Shown here: positions 54,872 through 64,000 of the stretch, piece by piece | Layout: the number at the start of each line of letters is the position of its first letter | Numbering within the stretch: position 1 is the first letter of the stretch | Assembly (NCBI RefSeq): GCF_003054025.1 | Contig: NZ_QBKG01000008.1 | Coordinates: forward strand, 1-64,000 | Length of the DNA: 64,000 nt | Direction: 5' to 3' | Origin: Capnocytophaga leadbetteri | GTDB taxonomy: Bacteria; Bacteroidota; Bacteroidia; Flavobacteriales; Flavobacteriaceae | The notes under the pieces: model-generated | Database searches by the model: none | What the model was told of the DNA's origin: nothing | The model's input: the letters and a program-made list of their open reading frames with translations, nothing else | Program-made: the position numbers and the translations under genes

Positions 54872-55069
54872 TTAAAATTCAGTTTTTGTTTCTGTATGTG
54901 TTATATTAGGTATAAATTCTAAACTATTCTTCCACTTATTATATTCAATCCCTTCGGGACTAATATTATCAAAAATGGTATTTTCAACCTTATTATATTT
55001 CTCAGGTATTTTATCTGCTAATTTTCTAACTTTTTCAACATTCTTACAATCTAATCCCAACCTATCCAC
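54872..55069 (-). pseudogene. Toxin-tail remnant, no valid start
   Basis: A 65-codon frame (GLDCKNVEKVRKLADKIPEK; ends FIPNITHTETKTEF). Its first possible codon is a GTG right after a stop at the repeat seam, so it is a C-terminal fragment rather than a full gene. It is followed 10 bases later by the 54553 immunity-like gene. Its composition fits a polymorphic toxin C-terminus. The GTG at 55067-55069 lies inside the shared repeat. Confidence 0.45.
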
Positions 55070-55182
55070 TCACCACTCCCAGCCCTCACAGCCTTCTCAT
55101 TCCTCCCACTTAATTTTAAATGTTTTTCAATGTGGTCTAAATAGTCATCACAATACTTCAGTTTATAAATTTCTTCTTCCAT
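55051..55182 (-). pseudogene. Truncated RelE/Txe-like toxin
   Basis: A 43-codon frame begins MEEEIYKLKYCDDYLDHIEK and after HLKLS runs into the G-rich repeat (GRNEKA) and a stop. The start looks like the N-terminal helix of a RelE/Txe toxin, which normally has ~90 residues. The toxin has therefore lost its C-terminal half where the repeat joins another gene fragment. An intact antitoxin-like gene lies 10 bases upstream (55193-55411). Confidence 0.5.
55054..55117 (-). repeat. G-rich repeat seam, copy in the truncated toxin
   Basis: AGTGGGAGGAATGAGAAGGC, then TGAGGGCTGGGAGTGGTGAG, then a GATAGGTT end. The same order occurs at 54275-54325 in the same orientation. Confidence 0.75.
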
Positions 55183-55192
55183 TTTTAGTCTC

Positions 55193-55411
55193 CTAAAAGC
55201 ATTTTCTCATCTCTTCACGACTAATTTCGTGCTTTTTCCCTGCCCTTGCTCTATCAATCATAGCAAAATACTCCTTTTCAGACATTAAAGTATCATCTTT
55301 CTCTTTAATATCTTTTATATCGTTATAAACCGTTACATTAAACCGTTTAAAGAGTGGTTCAAATATGTAAAAGTCTGCTGCATTATTAAACTTTATTCTG
55401 ATTGTGTCCAT
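55193..55411 (-). CDS. Type II antitoxin-like protein
   Basis: A 72-residue protein with beta start (DTIRIKFNNAADFYIFEPLF) and a helical C-terminal part (MSEKEYFAMIDRARAGKKHE), typical of small type II antitoxins in Bacteroidota. It sits 10 bases before the truncated RelE/Txe-like toxin. With its toxin broken it may act as an orphan antitoxin. Confidence 0.7.
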   Translation of the reverse strand: MDTIRIKFNNAADFYIFEPLFKRFNVTVYNDIKDIKEKDDTLMSEKEYFAMIDRARAGKKHEISREEMRKCF

Positions 55412-55519
55412 AAGTTATTTTTTTTTCTTGCAAAGATAGTATATTATTAGTTCAAAACAAAATACTAACAGAATTTTTTCTCCCATATTTTTCCCTTTAT
55501 CTCAGATATACCTACACCG

Positions 55520-55580
55520 AAGGATGAGCGAATGATGAGCGAATGATAAGCGAAGAATAAACGAAGAGTAAACAAAGTAT
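55520..55580 (+). repeat. GAGCGAATGAT array upstream of mfd
   Basis: About five degenerate copies (GATGAGCGAAT, GATGAGCGAAT, GATAAGCGAAG, AATAAACGAAG, AGTAAACAAAG) ending 36 bases before the mfd promoter. Same unit as those before parE and sbcC. Confidence 0.8.
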
Positions 55581-55615
55581 AAACCTCTAATCATTAATCA
55601 TTAACAATTATTTCG

Positions 55616-55623
55616 TACCTTTG
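55616..55623 (+). promoter_or_regulatory. mfd -7 promoter element
   Basis: TACCTTTG, 24 bases before the chosen GTG start. No clear TTG at the expected distance, so only the -7 box is marked. It excludes a start at 55621. Confidence 0.55.
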
Positions 55624-55647
55624 CACTTTGTAGTTTTAATTATCATC

Positions 55648-58600
55648 GTGAAAGAGTTATTACAAAGTCTGGCTCAGAGTAGCCTTTATAAATCCTTGCT
55701 TGCCAAAGTGCAGGCGCAGAATAGCACTACTGTAGGGGGCTTGGCAGGTGCCTCGCTGTCGGCAGTGGTGGCAAACCTATACACCCATACGCACCGCCCG
55801 CTGTTAGTATTGTTACCTGACAAAGAGGAAAGTGCCTATGTGCTTAACGATTTAGAAACTTTAGTAGGCGAGCAGCGGGTGCTTTTCTTCCCCGACAGCT
55901 ATCGCCGCCCTTATCAGATAGAAGATACCGATAATGCTAACGTGCTACTGCGCGCTGAGGTGTTGCACCAACTAAGCCACAGCACTAAACCGCTGATAGT
56001 AGTATCATACCCTGAAGCCCTTTTCGAGAAAGTTATTACCCGCAAACAGTTAGAACAGAATACCCTAAAAATTACCAAAGGCGATTCGCTTACCCTTGAG
56101 TTCCTCAACGAGGTACTTTTTAGCTATCAGTTCAACCGTACTGACTTCGTTACCGAACCGGGTGAGTTTTCGGTACGCGGGGGGATAGTCGATATTTTTT
56201 CATTTTCTAATAACGAACCCTATCGTATAGAGTTTTTTGGCAATGAAGTAGAGAGTATTCGCACGTTTGATGTAGAAAGCCAGCTATCTACCGCACAACT
56301 TTCGCAGATAATCATCATTCCTAACGTAGAAAATAAGGAAAGTGATGAGGTGCGACAGTCGTTTTTAGAATATATTAGTCCGCAAACGCTTTTTATAGCT
56401 AAAGATATAGCCTCTTTAGGACAAAAAATAGATAAACTCTTTGCAAAAGCTACCGATATTTATCAGAAATTAGCCAATGAGGTGAAGCGTACTGCCCCAG
56501 AGGAGCTCTATTGCCAGACAGAAGACCTTTTGGCGCAAGCTAACCGATTGCAGTCCATTCACATAGGGATTTCACAGCCTGAACTCACTTTTCTCACCAC
56601 TCCGCAACCCTCGTTTAATAGGCAATTCGAGCTGCTCATCGCTTACCTCAATGAGAAGCACGCCGAGGGCTATCAGAACTATATATTGTGCGGTACCGAG
56701 CAGCAGGCAAAGCGTTTTCACGATATATTCGAAGAGATGGAGCAGAAAGTAGCTTACCAAACGGTACAGCTATCACTACACGCTGGTTTTGTAGATAACG
56801 AACTGAAAATAAACGTTTTTACTGACCACCAAATATTCGAGCGCTACTATAAATTTCAGCTAAAAAACGGTTATGCTAAAAAGCAAGCGATAACCCTTAA
56901 AGAGCTGATGCAGCTGGAGGTAGGCGACTATGTTACCCATATCGACCACGGTATAGGCAAGTTTGCAGGCTTGCAAAAGATAGAAGTAGAGGGCAAACAG
57001 CAAGAGGCCATCAAACTGATTTATGGAGACCGCGATGTGCTATTTGTCAGCATTCACGCCTTGCACAAGATAACCAAATACAACGGCAAAGACGGCAAAC
57101 CGCCCAAAATATACAAATTGGGGTCAGGAGCGTGGAAAGCCCTCAAACAGAAGACCAAAGCAAGGGTAAAAGAGATAGCTTTCAACCTTATTCAGCTATA
57201 CGCCAAACGCAAAGAGGCGCAAGGCTATGCTTTTGCACACGACAGCTATATGCAGAACGAGCTCGAAGCCTCATTCCTCTACGAAGATACCCCCGACCAA
57301 AGCAAGGCTACTGCCGAAGTAAAAGCCGATATGGAGAGTGCCAAACCTATGGATAGGTTAGTCTGCGGCGATGTGGGCTTTGGCAAGACTGAAGTGGCTA
57401 TCAGGGCAGCCTTTAAGGCAGTTGATAACGGCAAGCAGGTAGCAGTATTAGTGCCTACTACGGTATTGGCTTTTCAGCACTATCAGACTTTTAGTCAGCG
57501 TATGAAAGATTTTCCGGTGCGCATTGATTATCTGAACCGTTTTCGCACGGCTAAAGAGAAGAAAATCATTTTGGAAGAACTCGCCAAAGGGCAACTCGAT
57601 ATTGTTATCGGTACGCACCAAATAGTGGGCGAAAAGGTGCAATATAAAGACTTGGGACTGCTGATAGTAGATGAGGAACAGAAGTTTGGGGTAGGGGTGA
57701 AAGACAAGCTCAAAACCCTAAAAGAAAACCTTGATGTGCTGACCCTTACGGCTACCCCTATACCGCGAACCTTGCAGTTTAGCCTTATGGCGGCACGCGA
57801 CCTTTCGGTTATCAATACGCCACCGCCTAACCGCTATCCTATTGATTCTCAAGTGATACCTTTCAGCGAAGAGGTGATACGCGATGGCATTCGCTACGAA
57901 ATACAACGCGGCGGACAGGTGTTTTTTATGCACAACCGCGTAGAGAACATTCAGGAAGTTGCCGGTATGATACAGCGTTTGCTACCCGATGTCCGTATAG
58001 CCATAGGGCACGGACAGATGGACGGCAAGAGGCTGGAAGAGACGATGCTCGCCTTTATGGAGGGGGCATACGATGTGCTGGTGGCTACTACTATTATTGA
58101 GAGTGGATTAGATGTGCCGAATGCTAACACTATTTTTATCAATAACGCTCATAATTTTGGCTTGTCAGACCTGCACCAAATGCGTGGTAGGGTAGGGCGT
58201 AGCAATAAAAAAGCGTTTTGCTACTTCATCACCCCTCCACTGATAGCGATGAGCGATGATGCCCGCAAACGCATAGAGGCAATAGCTCAGTTCTCTGACT
58301 TGGGTAGCGGACTTAATATAGCAATGAAAGACTTAGAAATCAGAGGGGCAGGCGACCTACTTGGCGGCGAACAAAGTGGTTTTATTAACGAGATAGGGTT
58401 TGATACCTACCAAAAGATATTGCAAGAAGCCATAACGGAGCTTAAAGAAAATGAGTTTTCAGAACTATATCGCACTGCTGAAGAAGACAAAACTTACCTC
58501 ACTGATACTCAAATAGACACCGATTTCGAACTACTTTTCCCCGACACCTATGTCAATAGAGTAGCCGAACGACTCAACCTCTATAACGAGCTGAGCAATC

Positions 58601-58962
58601 TGACCAATGAGGAAGCCTTACAGGTGTATCAGCGCAATCTTATCGACCGTTTTGGCAAGTTGCCCCCTCAGGCTATCGACCTGCTCAATAGCGTACGCGT
58701 AAAATGGCTGGCAACCCGTATGGGAATAGAGAAACTCGTGATGAAAAACGGAAAAATGACAGGTTATTTTATAGCTGACCAGAACAGTCCGTTTTATCAG
58801 AGTGCGCGTTTTCAGAAGTTGCTTCTTTTTGTACAGCGATACCCCAACCAATGCCGTATGCAAGAGAAAGAAACCCGCAATGGGCTGCGCTTACTAATAC
58901 TCTTTGACGGTATTAATACCGTATATCAAGCCCTAAAAGTGCTACAGCAAATAGAAGCGTAG
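55648..58962 (+). CDS. mfd: Transcription-repair coupling factor
   Basis: Mfd removes RNA polymerase stalled at DNA damage and recruits UvrA. It is 1,104 residues from the GTG at 55648 (the promoter excludes the upstream in-frame codons). The N-terminal UvrB-like part (DKEESAYVLNDLETL) is followed by the RNA-polymerase-interacting domain with VGDYVTHIDHGIGKFAGL. The helicase core has Walker A GDVGFGKTEVA and VDEEQKFGV. The C-terminal SF2 part carries ESGLDVPNANT and HQMRGRVGRS. It lies 10 kb from uvrA's own cluster partners but on the same strand, with two AT-rich genes between. Confidence 0.93.
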   Translation: MKELLQSLAQSSLYKSLLAKVQAQNSTTVGGLAGASLSAVVANLYTHTHRPLLVLLPDKEESAYVLNDLETLVGEQRVLFFPDSYRRPYQIEDTDNANVLLRAEVLHQLSHSTKPLIVVSYPEALFEKVITRKQLEQNTLKITKGDSLTLEFLNEVLFSYQFNRTDFVTEPGEFSVRGGIVDIFSFSNNEPYRIEFFGNEVESIRTFDVESQLSTAQLSQIIIIPNVENKESDEVRQSFLEYISPQTLFIAKDIASLGQKIDKLFAKATDIYQKLANEVKRTAPEELYCQTEDLLAQANRLQSIHIGISQPELTFLTTPQPSFNRQFELLIAYLNEKHAEGYQNYILCGTEQQAKRFHDIFEEMEQKVAYQTVQLSLHAGFVDNELKINVFTDHQIFERYYKFQLKNGYAKKQAITLKELMQLEVGDYVTHIDHGIGKFAGLQKIEVEGKQQEAIKLIYGDRDVLFVSIHALHKITKYNGKDGKPPKIYKLGSGAWKALKQKTKARVKEIAFNLIQLYAKRKEAQGYAFAHDSYMQNELEASFLYEDTPDQSKATAEVKADMESAKPMDRLVCGDVGFGKTEVAIRAAFKAVDNGKQVAVLVPTTVLAFQHYQTFSQRMKDFPVRIDYLNRFRTAKEKKIILEELAKGQLDIVIGTHQIVGEKVQYKDLGLLIVDEEQKFGVGVKDKLKTLKENLDVLTLTATPIPRTLQFSLMAARDLSVINTPPPNRYPIDSQVIPFSEEVIRDGIRYEIQRGGQVFFMHNRVENIQEVAGMIQRLLPDVRIAIGHGQMDGKRLEETMLAFMEGAYDVLVATTIIESGLDVPNANTIFINNAHNFGLSDLHQMRGRVGRSNKKAFCYFITPPLIAMSDDARKRIEAIAQFSDLGSGLNIAMKDLEIRGAGDLLGGEQSGFINEIGFDTYQKILQEAITELKENEFSELYRTAEEDKTYLTDTQIDTDFELLFPDTYVNRVAERLNLYNELSNLTNEEALQVYQRNLIDRFGKLPPQAIDLLNSVRVKWLATRMGIEKLVMKNGKMTGYFIADQNSPFYQSARFQKLLLFVQRYPNQCRMQEKETRNGLRLLILFDGINTVYQALKVLQQIEA

Positions 58963-59027
58963 GATGTGAGATTTTGATATGGATAAGAAGTTATCAGGTT
59001 AAAAAAAGAACTTATAACTATATAGCA

Positions 59028-59429
59028 ATGAATATATTAGATATTATTGGTGAGAATTTATTTTTGAAAAAGCTCTATCCTAATGGATTATTTAATTTTT
59101 ATATAGGAAGAATAGAACTTAATACTTTCAACAGATTAACTATTGTATTACATCTTAGAGAAAAACCAGCAATAAATATTGCAAAATGGGGAGAATGGGG
59201 GCAAGAATATAATATAATTACGACAGAATTAATAGGAAGTGATATAAGAAGAATTCAAATCAATAATTGGCAAAACAATAATCAAGATATATGTGATTGT
59301 AAAATAGTCAAAATAATTGGTGATTATATTTCTCTTATTTTTAGTGGTCGTGATTGGAGTGTTGAAATTATATTGAAATCATTACTTTTTCAAAGGAATA
59401 CAACCTATTTAGAGGATAATAAAGAATAG
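59028..59429 (+). CDS. Hypothetical, possible immunity protein
   Basis: A 133-residue protein, from the ATG at 59028 (MNILDIIGENLFLKKLYPNG). An upstream start at 58974 adds 18 residues directly after the mfd stop. It is beta-rich with DWSVEIILKSLLF near the end, a pattern like the Imm50-type immunity family but too weak to be sure. It is A/T-rich compared with mfd and uvrA on each side, which may indicate acquisition. Confidence 0.6.
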   Translation: MNILDIIGENLFLKKLYPNGLFNFYIGRIELNTFNRLTIVLHLREKPAINIAKWGEWGQEYNIITTELIGSDIRRIQINNWQNNNQDICDCKIVKIIGDYISLIFSGRDWSVEIILKSLLFQRNTTYLEDNKE

Positions 59430-59501
59430 GATAATGTACTAAATCTGTTTTAAAATCTCTTGCTAGTGTGTTTCTTATAATAAAGTAAAACAAACTAAAA
59501 T

Positions 59502-60467
59502 ATGCAAAATACAACCAGTTACAATAAAAGATTGAATATCAATGAACTAAATAATACTGCTAATTTAGAGGAAGCTATAAAAAATGCGGAACATCTGTAT
59601 ATTAGTAACCTATTAGGTGATGAAGAACTTTTGTCATCTATTAATTCCTATTTAAAGAAGTACAATAAAAAACTCTGGCTGTCTTTAAATAAAAGTACAG
59701 AGATAAATCAGCAGAATTTAAAACAATTACGTTATTTAACCAATGTAAAGAAACTAAAAATAATTGTATTCAATGGCTTTATAGAGGATTTATCTGAGTT
59801 ATCACATATTGATGATTTAGAAGAATTTACGATATATGATAATGTAAAAAAAGGTATATCCTTAGTTCCTTTGGCTAAGTTTAAAAACTTATCTTTTTTA
59901 AGTTTATATACTGGATTAACTACAAAGCAATACGCTGTACTCAATACATTTGAAAAACTAGAGCATTTGAGCGCTCGAGAGATAGATTTTTCTAAACTCA
60001 ATAATTTACCTATTAAAGAACTTAGGGTTAATAATAAGCTTATCCATAATGATTTGATCGCTGAGAAATTTCCTGATATAGAATATATTTCTTTACAGAA
60101 CTGTAAAGATGTTAGTATAGAAAATATTGGTTCATTACCTGTGCTTTCTGATGTGCGATTGAGGTATATGCCTCATATAACAAGGCTTACTTCTTTTAAA
60201 AATAAAGAAAATATATTTCATCTCGAATGTGTACATCTGAAGAATCTTGAAAATATAGAAGCTCTTTTTGAATTGAAGCAACTAAAATATCTGATGATTA
60301 CAGATTTAGAGAAACTTAAAGCTGAAGACTTTTATAGATTAGAGGAACTTCCTAATTTAAAAGTAGCTTATATAACGTTTAAAAGTGCAAAAGAAAATGA
60401 TAAATTTATAACATTTGCTAATGCTCATAATTGGATATATAAACAGTCTTCTTTAGTAGGAGGGTAA
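59502..60467 (+). CDS. Leucine-rich repeat protein
   Basis: A 321-residue cytoplasmic protein with at least eight irregular leucine-rich units (LRYLTNVKKLKIIVFNGF; LPVLSDVRLRYMPHI; LKQLKYLMITDLEKL). No signal or membrane segment is present. LRR domains bind proteins; no partner is evident. It is A/T-rich and follows the 59028 gene, so both may have entered together between mfd and uvrA. Confidence 0.75.
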   Translation: MQNTTSYNKRLNINELNNTANLEEAIKNAEHLYISNLLGDEELLSSINSYLKKYNKKLWLSLNKSTEINQQNLKQLRYLTNVKKLKIIVFNGFIEDLSELSHIDDLEEFTIYDNVKKGISLVPLAKFKNLSFLSLYTGLTTKQYAVLNTFEKLEHLSAREIDFSKLNNLPIKELRVNNKLIHNDLIAEKFPDIEYISLQNCKDVSIENIGSLPVLSDVRLRYMPHITRLTSFKNKENIFHLECVHLKNLENIEALFELKQLKYLMITDLEKLKAEDFYRLEELPNLKVAYITFKSAKENDKFITFANAHNWIYKQSSLVGG

Positions 60468-60492
60468 TCTATTAAAAATTATCAATTCTTAA

Positions 60493-60522
60493 TTGTTAAT
60501 TGTCAATTAATTATTATCTTTG
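60493..60522 (+). promoter_or_regulatory. uvrA promoter
   Basis: TTG (60493-60495) and TATCTTTG (60515-60522) with 19 bases between, 55 bases before the start codon. Confidence 0.75.
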
Positions 60523-60576
60523 CATAAAAAAGGATTGTAAGTGCTGTAAGATTACAAGCAACAATATAAGATTTAA

Positions 60577-63414
60577 ATGAAAAAAAACACTACTAATATA
60601 ACCCCTGTAGAAAACCTTGAAGTGCAAGGGGCACGGGTGCATAACCTCAAAAATATAGACCTTAGCATACCTCGCGAAAAGTTAGTAGTTTTCACAGGGC
60701 TTTCGGGTAGTGGCAAGTCGTCATTAGCATTCGATACTATTTATGCCGAAGGGCAACGCCGCTATATAGAAACTTTCTCTGCCTATGCTCGTCAGTTTCT
60801 CGGAGGGCTTGAACGCCCCGATGTAGATAAGATAGACGGACTCTCGCCAGTGATTGCTATTGAGCAGAAAACTACCTCTAAATCGCCACGCTCTACGGTG
60901 GGTACGATTACCGAGATATACGACTTCTTGCGCCTGCTCTTTGCGCGGGCTTCCGATGCTTATAGCTATACCACAGGCGAAAAGATGGTAAGCTATAGCG
61001 ATACCCAAATACAAGAGCTCATCACTAAAGACTATAATGGCAAACGCATCAATATATTAGCCCCTGTGGTGCAATCGCGCAAAGGGCATTACCGCGAACT
61101 TTTTGAGCAAATAGCCAAACAAGGCTTCGTGAAGGTGCGCACCGATGGCGAAATACGCGATATAGAAAAGGGTATGAAGCTCGACCGCTACAAAACTCAC
61201 GATATAGAAATAGTTGTAGACCGTATGCAGGTAGATGATACTGACGATACCCAAAAACGGCTGCAAGAAACCATTAAAATAGCGATGAACTACGGCGATG
61301 ATGTGCTAATGGTGTTAGAGCAAGACAAGACAAAAGCACAGTACTTCAGTCGCCACCTGATGTGTCCTTCTTCAGGTATTTCTTATCCTATGCCAGAGCC
61401 TAACACTTTCTCTTTTAATTCGCCTAAAGGAATGTGTCCGCACTGCAACGGTTTGGGCGAAGTGCAAGAAATCAACCTTGCTAAGATAATCCCAGACCCA
61501 TCGTTATCTATCAAAAACGGAGGTATTGTTGCGGTAGGCGAGCAAAAAAGCACTTGGATTTTTAAGCAGTTAGAGCTTATTGTTCAAAAGTTTGGCTATA
61601 AACTCTCTGACCCTATTGATAAATTGCCCAAAGAGGCGATGGATATTATCCTTTATGGTGGCAAAGAAAAGTACGCTATCAAGTCGGAAGTGTTGGGTAT
61701 AACCCGCGATTTTGAAATAGACTTCGAGGGGATTATCAACTTTATTAAGAGTCAGCACGATAATACCGATATGGCAGCTATCAAGCGTTGGGCAGAAGAG
61801 TTTATGGATACCGTGCCTTGCGAGCATTGCCACGGTACGCGTTTGCGCAAAGAAGCATTGTACTTCAGAATAGCCGATAAAAATATAGCTGAACTCTCAG
61901 CTTTAGACATTACTGACCTATTAGCGTGGTTTAAAGAGTTGCCTCAGCATATCTCAGAGAAACAGCAGAAGATAGCCTCAGAAATCATCAAAGAAATCAG
62001 TACTCGATTGCAATTCCTCATAGATGTAGGGCTTACCTACTTGTCGTTAAACCGCAGTTCAAAGTCGCTTTCGGGGGGCGAGGCACAACGCATACGTTTG
62101 GCTACTCAGATAGGTTCGCAGCTTACTGGGGTACTCTACATTTTAGATGAGCCCAGCATAGGCTTGCACCAGCGCGATAATCAGCGACTTATCAACTCGC
62201 TTAAATCACTGCGCGATATAGGTAACTCGGTAATAGTGGTAGAGCACGATGAAGAGATGATACAAGAGGCTGACTATGTGGTGGATATAGGACCTAAGGC
62301 AGGAGTAAATGGGGGGGAAATCATCTTCAAAGGTACTCCCAAAGAACTGCTAAAAGCCTCTACCATTACTGCCGATTATATGAGCAAGCGTAAGAAGATA
62401 GAGGTGCCTGCTGAAAGGCGCAAAGGCAATGGCAAAGAGATTGTGCTAAAAGGCTGCACAGGCAATAATCTCAAGAATATAACTGTTAAATTCCCCTTGG
62501 GACTAATGATAGGGGTAACAGGGGTGTCGGGGAGTGGTAAATCAACCCTTATCAATGAAACATTGTATCCTATCCTCAACGCTCATTTTTTTAACGGAGT
62601 GAAAAAGCCAATGCCTTACAAAAGCATAGAGGGTTTGGAGCATATCGATAAGGTTATCGATATAGACCAATCGCCAATAGGGCGCACACCGCGTTCTAAC
62701 CCAGCAACTTATACAGGGGTATTTAGCGAGATACGCAACCTCTTCACCCAAGTGCCCGAGGCGCAAATACGCGGCTATAAACCTGGGCGTTTCAGTTTCA
62801 ATGTAAAAGGAGGTAGGTGCGAAACCTGCGAGGGGTCAGGCTTGAAGGTGATAGAAATGAATTTCTTGCCCGATGTGTACGTACCCTGCGAGACCTGCAA
62901 AGGCAAGCGGTTTAACCGCGAAACCCTCGAGGTGCGCTACAAAGGCAAGTCGATAGCCGATGTGCTTGATATGACTATTAGCGAGGCGGTGCAGTTCTTC
63001 GAGCCTATTCCTAAAATATACCGCAAACTCAAAACCATTGAAGAGGTAGGGTTGGGCTACATCACTTTGGGGCAACAATCTACTACCCTTTCAGGAGGGG
63101 AAGCCCAACGGGTGAAGTTGGCTACAGAGCTTTCTAAAATAGATACAGGCAACACTTTCTATATATTAGACGAGCCTACCACAGGACTTCATTTTGAAGA
63201 TGTAAAAGTACTCTTAGAAGTCCTCGATCGCTTAGTAGATAAAGGCAATACTGTGCTGGTAATAGAGCATAATATAGATGTGATACGGAAGGTAGATTAC
63301 ATCATAGATATAGGTTACGATGGCGGTAAAGCAGGAGGTGAAGTAGTAGCCTCTGGTACCCCTGAAGAAGTAGCAAAAAATAAGAAGAGCTTTACAGCAG
63401 AATATCTTAAATAA
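60577..63414 (+). CDS. uvrA: Excinuclease ABC subunit A
   Basis: The damage-recognition ATPase of nucleotide excision repair. It has 945 residues. The first ABC module has Walker [16 protein letters not shown] and signature [14 protein letters not shown] with [12 protein letters not shown]; the first zinc module has [10 protein letters not shown] and [10 protein letters not shown]. The second module has [13 protein letters not shown], the second zinc finger CETCEGSG...CETCKGKR, and [16 protein letters not shown] with [12 protein letters not shown]. It is full length. It is followed by a SWIM-domain gene on the same strand. Confidence 0.96.
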   Translation: MKKNTTNITPVENLEVQGARVHNLKNIDLSIPREKLVVFTGLSGSGKSSLAFDTIYAEGQRRYIETFSAYARQFLGGLERPDVDKIDGLSPVIAIEQKTTSKSPRSTVGTITEIYDFLRLLFARASDAYSYTTGEKMVSYSDTQIQELITKDYNGKRINILAPVVQSRKGHYRELFEQIAKQGFVKVRTDGEIRDIEKGMKLDRYKTHDIEIVVDRMQVDDTDDTQKRLQETIKIAMNYGDDVLMVLEQDKTKAQYFSRHLMCPSSGISYPMPEPNTFSFNSPKGMCPHCNGLGEVQEINLAKIIPDPSLSIKNGGIVAVGEQKSTWIFKQLELIVQKFGYKLSDPIDKLPKEAMDIILYGGKEKYAIKSEVLGITRDFEIDFEGIINFIKSQHDNTDMAAIKRWAEEFMDTVPCEHCHGTRLRKEALYFRIADKNIAELSALDITDLLAWFKELPQHISEKQQKIASEIIKEISTRLQFLIDVGLTYLSLNRSSKSLSGGEAQRIRLATQIGSQLTGVLYILDEPSIGLHQRDNQRLINSLKSLRDIGNSVIVVEHDEEMIQEADYVVDIGPKAGVNGGEIIFKGTPKELLKASTITADYMSKRKKIEVPAERRKGNGKEIVLKGCTGNNLKNITVKFPLGLMIGVTGVSGSGKSTLINETLYPILNAHFFNGVKKPMPYKSIEGLEHIDKVIDIDQSPIGRTPRSNPATYTGVFSEIRNLFTQVPEAQIRGYKPGRFSFNVKGGRCETCEGSGLKVIEMNFLPDVYVPCETCKGKRFNRETLEVRYKGKSIADVLDMTISEAVQFFEPIPKIYRKLKTIEEVGLGYITLGQQSTTLSGGEAQRVKLATELSKIDTGNTFYILDEPTTGLHFEDVKVLLEVLDRLVDKGNTVLVIEHNIDVIRKVDYIIDIGYDGGKAGGEVVASGTPEEVAKNKKSFTAEYLK

Positions 63415-63449
63415 AGACAAAATAAGAAATACAAAATACGAAAAAAACA

Positions 63450-64000
63450 ATGATAGAAATTACCCAGCAAAAAATTGAAGAACTTGCCCCGAATGCTGAG
63501 GCAGCAAAGAAAGGGCGAGAATTGCACAAAAAAGGGAAGTTCGCTAACCTGAAAATTAGTGCTGAAAAGAATTTAATATGGGGCGAGTGTGCAGGTAGTG
63601 GTAAGAACCCTTATTACTGCTCTGCCGACTATGTAGACGCTCATAACCCTGTGTTTCGCTGCAACTGCCCTAGTAGGCAATTTCCGTGCAAACATGCTAT
63701 CGGGTTGCTTTATTGCTATGAGGCTGATACTTCGCAATTTGCCCAAGCCGATGTACCAGAGGATATCCTTTCTAAGCGTGATAAGATAGAGAAAAAGCAA
63801 GAGAAAAAAGCCCAAGAGAAGGAGTCGATTAAGGAGAAAGCCGAAAAACCTAAAAAGGTAAATAAGGCAGCTTTCACTAAGAAAATAGATGCACAGCTCA
63901 CCGGTATAGAGACTGCCCAAAAGTTGCTACGCGATATAGTAAACACGGGGCTTTCATCAGTAGATGCCAAAATGCGCTCCACTCTGAAGGCACAGATAAA
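63450..64000 (+). CDS. SWIM zinc-finger protein (partial)
   Basis: The frame starts at an ATG at 63450 and runs off the window. The first 183 residues contain a SWIM zinc-binding motif (FRCNCPSRQFPCKHAIGLLY; C-x-C...C-x-H) at about residues 68-87, followed by a Lys/Glu-rich linker. Such proteins often pair with MoxR/vWA operons or act in DNA-related complexes. The gene begins 36 bases after the uvrA stop. The rest is outside the window. Confidence 0.85.
   Translation, partial: MIEITQQKIEELAPNAEAAKKGRELHKKGKFANLKISAEKNLIWGECAGSGKNPYYCSADYVDAHNPVFRCNCPSRQFPCKHAIGLLYCYEADTSQFAQADVPEDILSKRDKIEKKQEKKAQEKESIKEKAEKPKKVNKAAFTKKIDAQLTGIETAQKLLRDIVNTGLSSVDAKMRSTLKAQI

Noticed and set aside
55621-55647. 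Start of mfd at 55621
   Set aside because: This codon is part of the TACCTTTG promoter box, so it cannot be in the leader.
20000-64000. Complete prophage in the accessory stretch
   Set aside because: No integrase, capsid, terminase or lysis gene is seen; only small Bro-N-like remnants occur.

Overview
The window reads as a chromosomal segment of a low-to-mid GC Bacteroidota bacterium, class Flavobacteriia, most likely a Capnocytophaga-like species. Evidence seen in the sequence: a type B type IX secretion (T9SS) C-terminal domain on a giant surface protein, a complete bat (aerotolerance-like) operon minus batA, L31 type B, a monomeric isocitrate dehydrogenase, and promoters of the Bacteroidota primary-sigma kind (TTG, about 20 nt, then TAnnTTTG) upstream of many genes. 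The genus is an inference from overall gene style, not a proven assignment.

Layout. 1-5.8 kb: the end of an IS3-like insertion sequence that has cut off the start of a giant repeat surface protein. 5.8-12.4 kb: RNase P RNA, an endonuclease/exonuclease/phosphatase protein, the N-terminal half of transketolase, parE, aconitase. 12.4-16.6 kb: icd and gltA, forming with acn the citrate-to-2-oxoglutarate operon (gltA-icd-acn, minus strand), then four tRNAs (Leu-GAG, two identical Lys-TTT, Lys-CTT). 16.7-21.8 kb: aroK and batB-batC-batD-batE. 21.8-38.3 kb: a mixed accessory stretch (RhuM-family protein, L31, vWA lipoprotein, GH16 enzyme, Ohr, aldo/keto reductase, AraC regulator, DUF302, DUF389, several hypotheticals), with two copies of a tiny Bro-N-like ORF, a structured intergenic RNA candidate and six related terminator hairpins. 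38.7-53.5 kb: mostly housekeeping (sbcC-like, glutaminyl cyclase, a truB-TonB-like fusion, queH, pyrF, cobB, hup, nusB, yajC, tsaC, a thioesterase) plus one toxin-antitoxin pair. 53.5-55.5 kb: a mosaic of immunity-like genes, toxin fragments and G-rich 9-bp repeats. 55.6-64 kb: mfd, two AT-rich hypotheticals, uvrA and the start of a SWIM zinc-finger gene.

How the parts work together. DNA maintenance is well represented (parE, sbcC, mfd, uvrA). Three of these (parE, sbcC, mfd) carry the same kind of GAGCGAA repeat array just upstream of their promoters. Three oxidative TCA enzymes form one operon supplying 2-oxoglutarate for glutamate. The Bat operon and Ohr fit a host-associated bacterium facing oxidative stress.

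The most unusual items are: the TruB pseudouridine synthase fused to a membrane-anchored TonB-like periplasmic half; the toxin/immunity graveyard at 53.5-55.4 kb, where a roughly 50-bp repeat seam joins unrelated gene fragments and has truncated a RelE-like toxin beside its intact antitoxin; the repeat arrays ahead of DNA repair genes; and the long stem structure at 34.6-34.7 kb.
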